Assembly (NCBI GenBank): GCA_022709365.1
Contig: JAKLIY010000018.1
Coordinates: forward strand, 16,285-80,284
From: Pseudomonadota bacterium
Lineage (GTDB): Bacteria; Pseudomonadota; Gammaproteobacteria; Competibacterales; Competibacteraceae
Direction of reading: 5' to 3'
Length of the DNA stretch: 64,000 nt
Shown in pieces: positions 28,787-38,300 of the stretch. Both the position numbers and the translations under genes were made by a program. Position 1 is the first letter of the stretch. Each line of letters starts with the position of its first letter. Under the pieces are notes generated by a model, which searched no databases, was not told the origin of the DNA, and was given only the letters and a program-made list of their open reading frames with translations.

Positions 28787-29239
28787 ATGAGTGATAAAGC
28801 CAAGAAAACCAACGATGTTACTGCTGCGATCAAGGAACTGCGTCGTCACCTGCTGGAAAAGGGCCATCGCTTTGAGCGTGGTCCCGCCTACGAGAGCCAG
28901 GGCAAAGCCCTGTCCAGCGTATCCCAGGCAGTACGGATGTACGAAGGAATGGGTTATACCAAGTTCATGCAGGTCGGCGATCCGCCGGTCTATGCCATGC
29001 TGGGGCGCGGTCATCAGGAGATGCATATCTTCCAGCCACAAGATCCGCAAGTCCGTGAATGGCTGGAAGATGATCAAGTCGCGCTGAACGATCCGACCGT
29101 GCGCGCCTACCTGATGCAGGGCACCGGTTTGAGCGAAGGTGAGCTGCCGGTCGCCAGTAAACCACAACGCTTCCGCATCACTGAGGTGGGCGATGTGTAC
29201 ATCATCACCAGCGAGGATGCCCCACCTGAACGGCGGTGA
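28787..29239 (+). CDS. Conserved hypothetical protein, paralogue of the gene at 25262
   Basis: A 150-residue soluble protein sharing about half or more of its residues by eye with the 25262 product. Shared blocks are R-R-H-L-L-E-K-G-H-R-F-E, M-Y-E-G-M-G-Y-T-K, M-H-I-F-Q-P-Q-D-P and L-P-V-A-S-K-P. It begins 104 bases after the MmeI-like gene, with GCGAGGA upstream of ATG. The two copies are in opposite orientation and bracket the restriction gene. Function unknown. Confidence 0.72.
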   Translation: MSDKAKKTNDVTAAIKELRRHLLEKGHRFERGPAYESQGKALSSVSQAVRMYEGMGYTKFMQVGDPPVYAMLGRGHQEMHIFQPQDPQVREWLEDDQVALNDPTVRAYLMQGTGLSEGELPVASKPQRFRITEVGDVYIITSEDAPPERR

Positions 29240-29357
29240 CCGGCGCTGGGTCAGGGTTGGACCGAAAGCATCCCAAGACGCTGCCGTGGGCTAACATGGC
29301 AAGCCTAATGTTGCACCAAACGCTGCCCCATTTTGCCGTTCTGTCGAGGACAACCTG

Positions 29358-30053
29358 ATGCAATCGGGGGTAACCGTGACCCGTACACGCTTGACAGCGC
29401 CACGCGCCGCCGCCATCGCCGGTATTCTCTTTTCCATCCTGCTGATCTCCAGCATCATACTCATCCGGCTGTCGGTCCCGGCCAATCCGCTGGAAGCAGG
29501 GGCATGGCTTCAGACCCGGGCGAACACTGTGGCGCTGGCGCTGAACCTGGTCCCGTTTGCCGGCATCGCCTTTTTGTGGTTCATCGGCGTGCTGCGCGAC
29601 CGCCTGGGGGAGCGGGAAGACCGCTTCTTTGCCACCGTCTTTCTCGGCAGCGGGCTGCTGTTCCTTGCCATGCTGTTCTTCTCGGCGGCGGTGGTGGGCG
29701 GGATCATCATCGCCCATACCGCCGACTCGCAGCGGTTGCTCGGCTCCGGCACTTTCACCTTCGCCCGCGCCATCACCTATGAAATCATGAACATCTACGC
29801 GATCAAGATGGCGGGAGTCTTCATGATCGTCACCTCCACCCTCGCGATCCGCACCGGGTTCATCGCCCGCTGGATCGCGCTGCTGGGCTATGCTTTAGCT
29901 CTGTTGCTGTTGTTGAGCAGTCGCTACATTGAAGAAATCTTGCTGGTCTTCCCGCTATGGGTGCTACTGACCAGTTTCTACATTCTGATCGACAATTTAC
30001 GCCAGCCGCCGCCAGCGGAGGCGACCTGCCCGGAGAAACACCCCGATGAGTAA
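29358..30053 (+). CDS. Multi-pass membrane protein of unknown function
   Basis: A 231-residue inner-membrane protein with six predicted helices, the first at about residues 18-38 after a basic N-terminus and the last near 195-215. Short motifs include G-V-L-R-D-R-L-G-E-R-E-D-R-F between helices 2 and 3. No known domain was identified. It overlaps the start of ppk2 by 8 bases, so the two are translationally coupled and it may serve polyphosphate or phosphate physiology. GAGGAC lies upstream of the ATG. Confidence 0.72.
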   Translation: MQSGVTVTRTRLTAPRAAAIAGILFSILLISSIILIRLSVPANPLEAGAWLQTRANTVALALNLVPFAGIAFLWFIGVLRDRLGEREDRFFATVFLGSGLLFLAMLFFSAAVVGGIIIAHTADSQRLLGSGTFTFARAITYEIMNIYAIKMAGVFMIVTSTLAIRTGFIARWIALLGYALALLLLLSSRYIEEILLVFPLWVLLTSFYILIDNLRQPPPAEATCPEKHPDE

Positions 30054-30894
30054 AACCAAAGCCGTCAACGATTCAGTAGAAACCCCAGCCCCGGAAAAGC
30101 CGGAAAAGCCGGAAAAGCCGGAAAAATTGAGCAACAAGGACTACGAACGTGAACTCGCCAAGCTGCACGTCGAGTTGGTCAAGCTCCAGGAATGGGTCCG
30201 CCATCAGGGACTGAAAATCTGCATCGTCTTCGAGGGCCGCGATGGGGCCGGTAAAGGCGGCGTGATCAAAGCAATTACCGAGCGGGTCAGCCCGCGCACT
30301 TTCCATGTGATTGCCCTGTCCGCGCCGACCGAGCGCGAGAAGTCCCAAATGTACGTTCAACGCTATATCCGGCATTTTCCCGGGGCCGGCGAGGTGATGA
30401 TCTTCGACCGCAGTTGGTACAACCGGGCGGGCGTCGAGCGAGTGATGGGCTTCTGCACCGAGCGGCAGGCGCGGTATTTCCTGGAGATGGCTCCGCAGGT
30501 TGAGAAGGCCATGGTCGATTCCGGCATTATTCTGCTCAAATACTGGCTGGAGGTCAGTCCTGAAGAGCAAACCCGGCGTCTGGAAGCGCGTATCAACGAT
30601 GGCCGCAAAATCTGGAAGCTCTCGCCGATGGATTTGCAATCCTACAGCCGCTGGTATGACTACTCGCGGGCGCGCGATGCGATGTTCGCGGCGACCGACA
30701 CGCCGTGGGCGCCCTGGTATGTGACGCACTCCGATGACAAGCAACGGGCGCGGTTGAACATCATTCGCCACCTGCTCAGTCAGATTCCCTACGAAGACAT
30801 TCCACGCGACAAGGTGAAACTGCCCAAGCGGCAAAAACCCGGCGACTATCAGGAACCGGACTACCCGTTCAAGTTCATCCCTGAAGCGTATTGA
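30046..30894 (+). CDS. ppk2: Polyphosphate kinase 2
   Basis: A 282-residue PPK2. The Walker A-like G-R-D-G-A-G-K-G-G is at 64-72, the Walker B-like D-R-S-W-Y-N-R at 121-127, and the lid region is basic. The family transfers phosphate between polyphosphate and nucleoside di- or monophosphates. An EKP tandem repeat (residues 17-27) forms an odd disordered N-terminal spacer and is visible as a CGGAAAAGC repeat in the DNA. The length fits one-domain PPK2. It overlaps the upstream membrane protein and is followed at once by the phosphate acyltransferase gene, which suggests shared control of energy-phosphate metabolism. Confidence 0.95.
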   Translation: MSKTKAVNDSVETPAPEKPEKPEKPEKLSNKDYERELAKLHVELVKLQEWVRHQGLKICIVFEGRDGAGKGGVIKAITERVSPRTFHVIALSAPTEREKSQMYVQRYIRHFPGAGEVMIFDRSWYNRAGVERVMGFCTERQARYFLEMAPQVEKAMVDSGIILLKYWLEVSPEEQTRRLEARINDGRKIWKLSPMDLQSYSRWYDYSRARDAMFAATDTPWAPWYVTHSDDKQRARLNIIRHLLSQIPYEDIPRDKVKLPKRQKPGDYQEPDYPFKFIPEAY

Positions 30895-30956
30895 AAAAAC
30901 CGCTCGGCGAAGTGCAGGCCAAGCCCTTTGAACGATCCCTGTTGAGAAACCTGCTC

Positions 30957-31898
30957 ATGGAACAAAAGCATAAAAAGTATGAAAGCTTGATTGCCCGCTG
31001 CCAGGCGCTGGCCCCGGTCCCGACTGCGGTCGCCCATCCCTGCGATGAGACTTCACTCAAGGGGGCAGTGGAAGCCGCGGAACTGGGCATCCTCAAGCCC
31101 ATTCTGGTCGGGCCAAGAGCGAAGATCGAAGCCACGGCGGCGCAATTCCAGATCGACATCACGGGCTACGAAATCGTGGATGCGCCCCACAGCCACGCTG
31201 CCGCCGATCTCGCCGTGCAACTGGCCCGCGAGGGCAAGGCGGAAATGTTGATGAAGGGCAGCCTACACACCGACGAGTTGATGGGCGCGGTAGTGCGCAC
31301 TGGAACGGGGTTGCGCACTGAACGACGCATCAGCCACGCCTTCATCATGGATGTACCCGCTCTGGATCGGGCCATCATCGTCACCGATGCCGCGATCAAC
31401 ATTTTCCCGACCCTGGAAGACAAGCAGCATATCATCCAGAACGCTATCGATCTGGCGGCAGCCTTGGGCTTCTACCAACCGAAAGTGGCGGTGCTGTCGG
31501 CGATGGAGACGATCAATCCCAAAGTGCCGTCCACCGTGGAAGCGGCGGCGCTGTGCAAAATGGCTGACCGGGGGCAAATCACCGGCGGCATTCTCGACGG
31601 GCCGCTGGCGCTCGACAACGCCATTAACCTGAATGCGGCGAAAATCAAGCACATTGATTCGCCAGTCGCGGGCCACGCGGATATTCTGGTCGTCCCCGAT
31701 CTGGAAGCGGGCAATATGCTGGCCAAGAGTCTCACCTTCATGGCCGATGCCGACGCGGCGGGGATTGTCCTCGGCGCACGGGTTCCCATCATTTTGACCA
31801 GCCGCGCCGATTCGGTCACGACCCGGCTGGCGTCCTGCGCCGTGGCGGCACTGGTCGCTCAGGCGCGGCGCGAAGATGTGAAAAAAGCGGTGGCCTGA
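30957..31898 (+). CDS. Phosphate acetyl/butyryltransferase family enzyme
   Basis: A 313-residue protein of the PTA_PTB family, which swaps acyl groups between CoA and phosphate. It shows P-I-L-V-G-P near residue 43, M-L-M-K-G-S-L-H-T-D near 99, G-L-R-T-E-R-R-I-S-H-A and the C-terminal A-R-V-P-I-I-L-T-S-R-A-D-S. The sequence type is that found fused to enoyl-CoA hydratase in bifunctional proteins, but here it is separate. An in-frame TTG at 30891 overlapping the ppk2 stop could add 22 residues; the ATG at 30957 (MEQKHKKY) fits the family better. Acetyl versus butyryl specificity is not resolved. Confidence 0.87.
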   Translation: MEQKHKKYESLIARCQALAPVPTAVAHPCDETSLKGAVEAAELGILKPILVGPRAKIEATAAQFQIDITGYEIVDAPHSHAAADLAVQLAREGKAEMLMKGSLHTDELMGAVVRTGTGLRTERRISHAFIMDVPALDRAIIVTDAAINIFPTLEDKQHIIQNAIDLAAALGFYQPKVAVLSAMETINPKVPSTVEAAALCKMADRGQITGGILDGPLALDNAINLNAAKIKHIDSPVAGHADILVVPDLEAGNMLAKSLTFMADADAAGIVLGARVPIILTSRADSVTTRLASCAVAALVAQARREDVKKAVA

Positions 31899-31925
31899 TT
31901 ATTCATCTTCACTGGAGTACCCCAT

Positions 31926-32708
31926 ATGGCTATTGACATTCCCCGCCCGTTGTTTAAAGGCAAAAAAGTCTTTATCGCTGGCATCGCCAATGAACATTCC
32001 ATCGCTTTCGGCTGCGCCAAAGCCTTCCACGAACTGGGCGCAGAAGTCGCGATCACCTACTTGAATGAGAAGGCGAAATCCCACGTTGCGCCGCTCGCCG
32101 AGCAACTGGAAGCACCGATTTTCATGCCGCTGGATGTCAGCCAGCCCGGCCAGCTCGAAGCGGTGTTTGCGCAGATCACTCAGCAATGGGGCCGACTCGA
32201 TGCCCTGGTGCATTCCATCGCTTTCGCCCCCAAGGACGATTTGCAAGGTGGCTTGCTGAACTGTTCGGCGGAAGGTTTCGCCAAGGCGATGGATATTTCC
32301 TGCCATTCTTTTATCCGCATGGCCAAGCTGGCTGCACCGCTGATGACCGAGGGTGGCGTGATGTTCGCCATGAGCTATCACGGCGCGGCGGAGGTGGTGC
32401 CGAATTACAACGTGATGGGGCCGGTCAAGGCGGCGCTGGAGTCGTCCTGCCGTTACCTGGCCTACGAGCTGGGGCCGAAAAATATCCGGGTCCACGCCAT
32501 TTCGCCGGGACCGCTCAAGACTCGCGCTGCCTCCGGATTGAGGGATTTCGACCTGCTGCTGAATGAAGCGGTGGAGCGGGCGCCGATTGGCGAACTGGTG
32601 GACATCATGGATGTCGGCTTTACCTGCGCCTTCCTCGCCACGCCTTACGCCCGACGGCTGACCGGCAGCACCATCTATGTCGATGGCGGCGTCAATATCA
32701 TGGCGTGA
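31926..32708 (+). CDS. fabI: Enoyl-[acyl-carrier-protein] reductase (NADH)
   Basis: A 260-residue short-chain dehydrogenase of the FabI type. It has the nucleotide-binding I-A-G-I-A-N-E-H-S-I-A-F-G near residue 18 and the catalytic pair Tyr161 and Lys168 (Y-N-V-M-G-P-V-K) preceded by Tyr151, the FabI spacing. The closing L-T-G-S-T-I-Y-V-D-G-G is also present. It reduces the enoyl-ACP double bond in fatty acid elongation. It sits 27 bases after the acyltransferase gene, and its stop overlaps an unused GTG of the following regulator frame. Confidence 0.95.
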   Translation: MAIDIPRPLFKGKKVFIAGIANEHSIAFGCAKAFHELGAEVAITYLNEKAKSHVAPLAEQLEAPIFMPLDVSQPGQLEAVFAQITQQWGRLDALVHSIAFAPKDDLQGGLLNCSAEGFAKAMDISCHSFIRMAKLAAPLMTEGGVMFAMSYHGAAEVVPNYNVMGPVKAALESSCRYLAYELGPKNIRVHAISPGPLKTRAASGLRDFDLLLNEAVERAPIGELVDIMDVGFTCAFLATPYARRLTGSTIYVDGGVNIMA

Positions 32709-32734
32709 CCGGTCTGCGGTACGGTCCGAACTCC

Positions 32735-34702
32735 ATGAAGACTTCCAACGTCCACCTCCAGGCCGAACTCGAAGACCGGTTACGATTTGAGACCCTGTTA
32801 GCGGAACTCTCGGCGCGGTTTGTCAACCTCCCTCCCGAGCAGGTGGATCAGGAAATCGAGAACGCCCTAGGCCGCCTGGTTGAAGCCTTGCGCGCCGACC
32901 GGGCGGCTTTGGGACGCCTCACTGAAGACGGCCAAGATCTGGTCGTGACCCATACCTTCGCGGTACCCGGCGTGGAGGCGTTCCCCCTGCTCACTTCGCT
33001 GACCGCTCAGGCGCCGTTGCTAGCCCGGACGCTGTTGAGCGGCCAGCCTTTCGTAGTACCATATCTGGTTGACCTGCCAACAGAAGGTGAAGCGGATCGG
33101 CAGTTCTTTGCCAGTCGCCAGATTTTATCGGGCATGGTGGTTCCCTTAACGGTCGGCGGGCGCATCATCGGCGGCGTCGGTTGCAGTCTGGCGCACGGGG
33201 AACGTGACTGGCCGGAACCGGTGGTGCGCGGTATGCGCCTGATCGCCGATGTGTTCGCCAACGCCTTGGCCCGTCAGGATGCCGACCGGGCGTTGCAGGA
33301 AAGCGAGGAACGCATGCGCCTGGCGGCGGCGGCGGCCCAGATCGGCCTGTGGGTCTGGGATATTCCCCGCGATGCCATCTGGGCTTCGGAGCGGGCGCGT
33401 ACCCTGTACGGCATCCGGCCCGATGAACCGATCAACTTCCAGCGGTTTATGACATCCCTGCATCCCGATGACCGGACCCAGGTCGAAACCGCTGTACAGA
33501 GCGCATTGCGCCACGGCGGCGATTATCGCGGGAAATATCGGGTCGTTTATCCTGATGGCGTGATGCGCTGGCTCTATGCCCTGGGTTCCTGCCACCTGGA
33601 CGGTCGCGGCCAGCCAACGCGGATGATGGGCGCTTCCCTCGACATCACCGAACGGCGCGATCATGAAGCGCGGCTGCGCAACGCCCTGGAGGAAATTCGG
33701 CGCTTGCAGGAGCAACTTCAGCAGGAAATCGTCTATCTCCGCCAGGAAGTCAAATTTAATCAAGGCTATACGCGCATTGTCGGCCAAAGTTCAGCCATTC
33801 GCCGGGTGCTGACGCAGGTTGAGCAGGTGGCCCCCACCCCGTCCTCGGTGCTGCTGCTCGGTGAAACCGGCACCGGCAAGGAATTATTCGCGACGGCGAT
33901 CCACGAATTGAGTCCCCGCTGCAACCGCCCCATGGTGCGGGTGAACTGTGCGGCGATTCCGGCGGCGCTCATCGAGAGCGAACTGTTCGGGCGGGAGAAA
34001 GGCGCGTATACCGGCGCGCTGGCCCGGCAAATCGGGCGCTTTGAAATGGCGAATGATTCGACGATCCTGCTCGATGAAATCAGCGAATTACCGCCCGAGT
34101 CGCAGGCCAAGCTGCTGCGGGTCTTGCAGGAAAAAGAACTTCAGCGGCTGGGCAGCCCAAAACTCGTCAAAGTGGATGTGCGGGTGATCGCCGCTACCAA
34201 CCGGGATTTGGCCAAGGCGGTCGCTGAAGGCCGCTTCCGGGAAGATTTATATTATCGTCTGAACGTGTTCCCGATCACCGTGCCGCCCTTGCGCGACCGA
34301 TTGGAAGACGTGCCCTTGCTGGTGTGGACCTTCGTAGAAGAATTCTCGACCGCCATGGGCAAGTCGGTGGAGACCATCGCCAAAGCCAGCCTGCGAGCGC
34401 TGCAACAGTATCAATGGCCCGGCAACGTGCGTGAATTGCGCAACGTCATCGAACGGGCGATGATTCTGGCGAGCGGCTCCACGTTGAAGATTGATTTGCC
34501 GGGCGCGGTCGTCGGCCCGGTCTCCCGGAGTCTGTCCACCCTGGCCGACGCCGAACGCGAACACATACAGCGGGTGCTGGAAGCGACCGGCGGGCGTATC
34601 CGGGGCGCGGGCGGCGCGGCGGAAATCCTCGGACTCAAACCCACAACCCTCGAAAGCCGCATGGCTAAACTCGGCCTGCGCCGCCACCCCTTCAACCATT
34701 AA
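32735..34702 (+). CDS. Sigma-54-dependent activator with GAF and PAS domains
   Basis: A 655-residue enhancer-binding protein. An N-terminal GAF domain (about 15-185) is followed by a PAS domain (190-315, with H-P-D-D-R and G-A-S-L-D-I-T-E-R), a coiled coil (318-345) and an AAA+ domain (348-580). The AAA+ part has Walker A G-E-T-G-T-G-K-E at 376-383 and the sigma-54 contact loop G-A-Y-T-G-A (Tyr for the more common Phe). A Fis-type HTH (T-T-L-E-S-R-M-A-K-L) closes it. It resembles FhlA/NorR-like activators that sense small molecules. The ATG at 32735 is preferred over a GTG at 32705. It ends the ppk2-acyltransferase-fabI run and lies just upstream of a sigma-54-like promoter motif at 34900. 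Confidence 0.92.
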   Translation: MKTSNVHLQAELEDRLRFETLLAELSARFVNLPPEQVDQEIENALGRLVEALRADRAALGRLTEDGQDLVVTHTFAVPGVEAFPLLTSLTAQAPLLARTLLSGQPFVVPYLVDLPTEGEADRQFFASRQILSGMVVPLTVGGRIIGGVGCSLAHGERDWPEPVVRGMRLIADVFANALARQDADRALQESEERMRLAAAAAQIGLWVWDIPRDAIWASERARTLYGIRPDEPINFQRFMTSLHPDDRTQVETAVQSALRHGGDYRGKYRVVYPDGVMRWLYALGSCHLDGRGQPTRMMGASLDITERRDHEARLRNALEEIRRLQEQLQQEIVYLRQEVKFNQGYTRIVGQSSAIRRVLTQVEQVAPTPSSVLLLGETGTGKELFATAIHELSPRCNRPMVRVNCAAIPAALIESELFGREKGAYTGALARQIGRFEMANDSTILLDEISELPPESQAKLLRVLQEKELQRLGSPKLVKVDVRVIAATNRDLAKAVAEGRFREDLYYRLNVFPITVPPLRDRLEDVPLLVWTFVEEFSTAMGKSVETIAKASLRALQQYQWPGNVRELRNVIERAMILASGSTLKIDLPGAVVGPVSRSLSTLADAEREHIQRVLEATGGRIRGAGGAAEILGLKPTTLESRMAKLGLRRHPFNH

Positions 34703-34780
34703 TCCGGCATCGGCAGGTCAGGGGAAGAACATCAGCAGTCAAATAGCTAAAAGGTGCTTTTGTACCACCGCCAGAACTCT

Positions 34781-34920
34781 GTTATTTCGGAGTTCCACGA
34801 AATTTCAGATTTTCCCACCGCGTCAGAACCATGATGGCCATCGGGAAAATCATCACAATCTATTGAATTAAAAAATTTTATTGCTTGATCTCCCAGGCTG
34901 GCGCGTCACTTGCCCTGACG
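34781..34920 (+). repeat. Dispersed repeat, copy A
   Basis: About 75% identical by eye to 40109-40243 (copy B). Shared landmarks are GAGTTCCACGA, ATTTCAGA, the AATTNATTG run, TTTATT and GCTGGC-CGTC. Copy A ends where the ABM-like gene begins. The sequence that continues copy B (GGTTAAGGCAA...ACCCGC) reappears only beyond that gene, at 35291-35313. Confidence 0.7.
34899..34914 (+). promoter_or_regulatory. Sigma-54-type promoter motif in repeat copy A
   Basis: TGGCGCGTCACTTGCC has GG at 34900-34901 and GC at 34912-34913 with exactly ten bases between, and a perfect TTGC -12 core. The predicted start of transcription (about 34925) almost coincides with the next gene's ATG at 34927, so it would give a leaderless message, which weakens the call. 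Confidence 0.4.
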
Positions 34921-34926
34921 AGATGC

Positions 34927-35319
34927 ATGATTGAGCTACGTCTTTGCCTCCAACCCCCTCCCCAGCGAACTGAGTCGCTGCTGGCCGCGTTGCAATCACA
35001 GGCGCGGCTGGCGCGGCTGGCGCGTGGGTGTCTGGAGGCTCATCTTTTCACAGAAAGCTGCAATCCCCGAAATCTTTGCTATACCGAGGCATGGGATACG
35101 GAAGAAAATCTATGCTCGATGCTCCGTTCGGAGCATTTCACCCGTCTCGCGGAACTGATGGAGACGGCAGTCGAACCCCCTATGCTTGATTTTCGCACAA
35201 TCACCGTAATCCATGGCCTTGAATTCGCTTGGCAGGCGCGGCATGGCCAGAACGATTGGCGGCCAGAAGAGGTCAACGCGCTTCCGTTACCGGTTAAGGC
35301 AACTGACCCGCTGTCTTGA
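34927..35319 (+). CDS. ABM-like (dimeric alpha/beta barrel) small protein
   Basis: A 130-residue protein with the ferredoxin-like pattern of ABM monooxygenases: I-E-L-R-L-C-L first strand, A-R-G-C-L-E-A-H-L-F (the G-C-L motif), Y-T-E-A-W-D-T-E-E-N-L near residue 58, then S-E-H-F. It is distantly related to the 19519 gene. The C-terminal 40 residues are an extra tail, the last part of which is encoded by the displaced second half of the flanking repeat. The start at 34927 fits the domain; a longer frame from 34885 would run through the repeat. Oxygenase activity is not certain. Confidence 0.7.
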   Translation: MIELRLCLQPPPQRTESLLAALQSQARLARLARGCLEAHLFTESCNPRNLCYTEAWDTEENLCSMLRSEHFTRLAELMETAVEPPMLDFRTITVIHGLEFAWQARHGQNDWRPEEVNALPLPVKATDPLS

Positions 35320-35358
35320 GTGTAGCTTGAGCCGATCACGCTCACTGTGGAATCCTCG

Positions 35359-38300
35359 ATGAGTTCACGCACCATAGGCATTCCTCGTCAATTACCGTTG
35401 CGCATTCATATTGCGACCCTGTTTATTGCGCTGATCCTGGTCTTGGGCGGGGCGGTAATTTGGAACAATCATGTCGGGACCACCCACCTGATGTTACAGA
35501 CTGCCGACGAGCGCTTTGAGCGGATCGCCGACCGAACCCGCCAACAGCTCGGCAATCTGTTCACACCCGTTGCTATCACGGTCGATCTGCTGGCTTGGCA
35601 ACAGTTGACGCGGGCGACTTCGCTGGACGAACGCCTGAACAGTTTGCCTTACCTGCGCGAAGCCCTGGCGCAATCAGCGCATCTATCCGCCTTGTTTATC
35701 GGCTATGACGATGGCGATTTCTTTCTGCTGCGGCCCCTCTCCGTGGACTCGCCGCTCCGTCAGACCTTCAACGTCCCGGAACCGGCCCGCTACCTGGTCC
35801 AGAGCATCGAACGCGATGAATCCGGCGCAACGACCGGAACCTTTTTGTTCTACGATGAGTCGTTGAACGTGCTGCGCCGCGAACTCCGGCCCGACTACGT
35901 TTTTGATCCCCGGCAGCGACCCTGGTACCAGGGTGCGCGTGACCAGGTTCACCGAATCTATACCGAACCCTACCTATTCTTCACCACCCGTGAAGTGGGG
36001 GCGACCCTGGCCCGGCACGCAACGACCGGAACGGCGGTAGTCGGCGCCGACCTGACATTGCGCGAGATCTCCGCTGTGTTGGCCGCCAGCCGTTTTCTCC
36101 CCAGCGCCCAGTTGGCGCTGTTCGACGACCGCTATCAAGTCGTGGCCTATCCCGAACCTGAACGGCTGCTTCGTCAGGAACCCGGTGATCGATTGCGCCA
36201 GGCGACCCTGTCTGAACTGAATGAACCGGTACTCACTGATTTGGAGAGCCGTTTGCGCGATCCCGACCAGCGCGCGGCCTGGTTACGTCCGGACGGTTTC
36301 GTTTTGGACAGCGGCAACCAGATCTGGCGCGGTCAGGTGAAAATCTTGACCCTGCAAAGCGGTAAACCTTTGTATCTGGCGCTGGCCGTCCCCAAGAACG
36401 AGTTGCTGGCGGATGCAGTACGCATCCGTAATCAATCAATCCTGATAACGATTGGCCTGGTGTTGCTGGCGTTGCCGATGGCCTGGCTGCTGGCACGCCA
36501 CATCGCGCAACACCTGCAAAGCCTGGTCGGGGAGGCCGCGCGCATCCGCCACTTCCAGTTCCAGGACACAGTTGCTGTACGCTCCATCATCACCGAGGTC
36601 AACCAGTTGGCCGAGGCCATGGGGTTGATGAAATCCACCATCCGCCGCTTTCTGGACATCAGCACGGCGCTGGCGGCGGAACAGAATTTTGCCCGCTTGC
36701 TGGACCGGGTGCTGACCGAAACCCTAGCGTTGACTCAGGCCGAAGCTGGCCTTCTGCTGCTGGTCAGCGACGATGAACGCACCTTGCAGCCGGCGGCAGC
36801 CCGATTGAGCGATGGGGCAGCGCTGGTCCCAGCCAACGAGCTGGGAGCGCTGTCGCTGACTGACCCGACGCCCCACCCGCTGATCCAGGCGGCGCAGGCG
36901 ACCGTGCCTCGCCGACACCGGCTGATGGCGAATACGCCCCTCGCCGATTATCTGGCCCCGCTGACGAGTGCGATGACGGAACAGCCTGGCCAGTTGATCA
37001 CCGTCCCATTGCGTAATCGTCAGGAGGAACAGGTCGGGCTGCTGGTATTGCTGGAGACCCAGTCGCTCGATACGGCTGAAGGCGCATCGCCGGAACTGCT
37101 GGCGTTTATTGCCGCGCTGTCGGGTACTTCAGCCGTCTCCATTGAAAATCAGCGGTTGCTGCAAGCGCAGAAAAACCTGTTTGAAGCCTTCATCCAGTTG
37201 CTGGCCGACGCTATCGACGCCAAGAGTCCCTACACCGGCGGCCACTGCGCCCGGGTGCCGGAACTGACCCAACAATTGGCCCAAGCCGCTTGCGCCAGTC
37301 GCGAGGGTCCGTTCCGGGACTTTAATCTGAGCGCGGCGGAATGGGAGGAACTGCATATCGCCGGCTGGCTGCACGATTGCGGCAAGATCACCACGCCGGA
37401 GTATGTGGTGGACAAGGCCACCAAGCTGGAGACGATCTACGACCGGATTCATGAAGTGCGGATGCGCTTCGAGGTCTTGAAACGCGATGCTGAAATCGTC
37501 TACTGGCGGCAGGTCGTGGCGGGCGGCGACCCGGAAGCGCTGCGGGCGGATTGGCAGGCACAATGGCGGACGCTGGATGAAGAGTTCGCCTTCATCGCCC
37601 GCTGCAATCAGGGCGGCGAGTTCATGAGTCCCGAACAGATCACCCGCGTCCGGCAGATTGCGGAACGGACTTGGCTACGCACGCTCGACGACCGGCTGGG
37701 GCTGTCGCATGAAGAACTAACCCGCAAAGCAGGGATGTCCGCCCAACCGCTGCCGGTGATCGAGCCGCTGTTGGCGGATAAACCGGAGCATCGCCTCGCC
37801 CGCCGTCCCCAGGATCGCATCGAACCGGACAATCCCTGGGGATTCCAGATGCAGGCGCCAGAATGGCTCTATGACCGGGGTGAACTGCATAACCTGTGCA
37901 TCAGCCGTGGCACCCTGACCGAGGAAGAGCGCTACAAGATTAATGAACACATTGTGCAAACGATCATGATGCTGTCGCGGCTGCCCTTTCCCAAGTCCCT
38001 GCAGCGGGTGCCGGAGATCGCCGGCGGTCATCATGAAAAAATGGACGGCGCCGGTTACCCGAAGCATTTGCGCCGTGAGCAGATGAGCCTCCTGGCGCGG
38101 ATGATGGCGATTGCTGACATCTTCGAGGCGCTGACCGCGATTGATCGGCCCTACAAGTCGGGTAAAACCCTGTCCGAGGCGCTCCAGATCATGGCACGGA
38201 TGTGCGACGATCAGCACATTGACCCGGAGTTGTTTGCGCTGTTCCTGCGTTCTGGCGTTTACCGCCAATACGCCGAACGCTTTTTGCAACCCCAGCAGAT

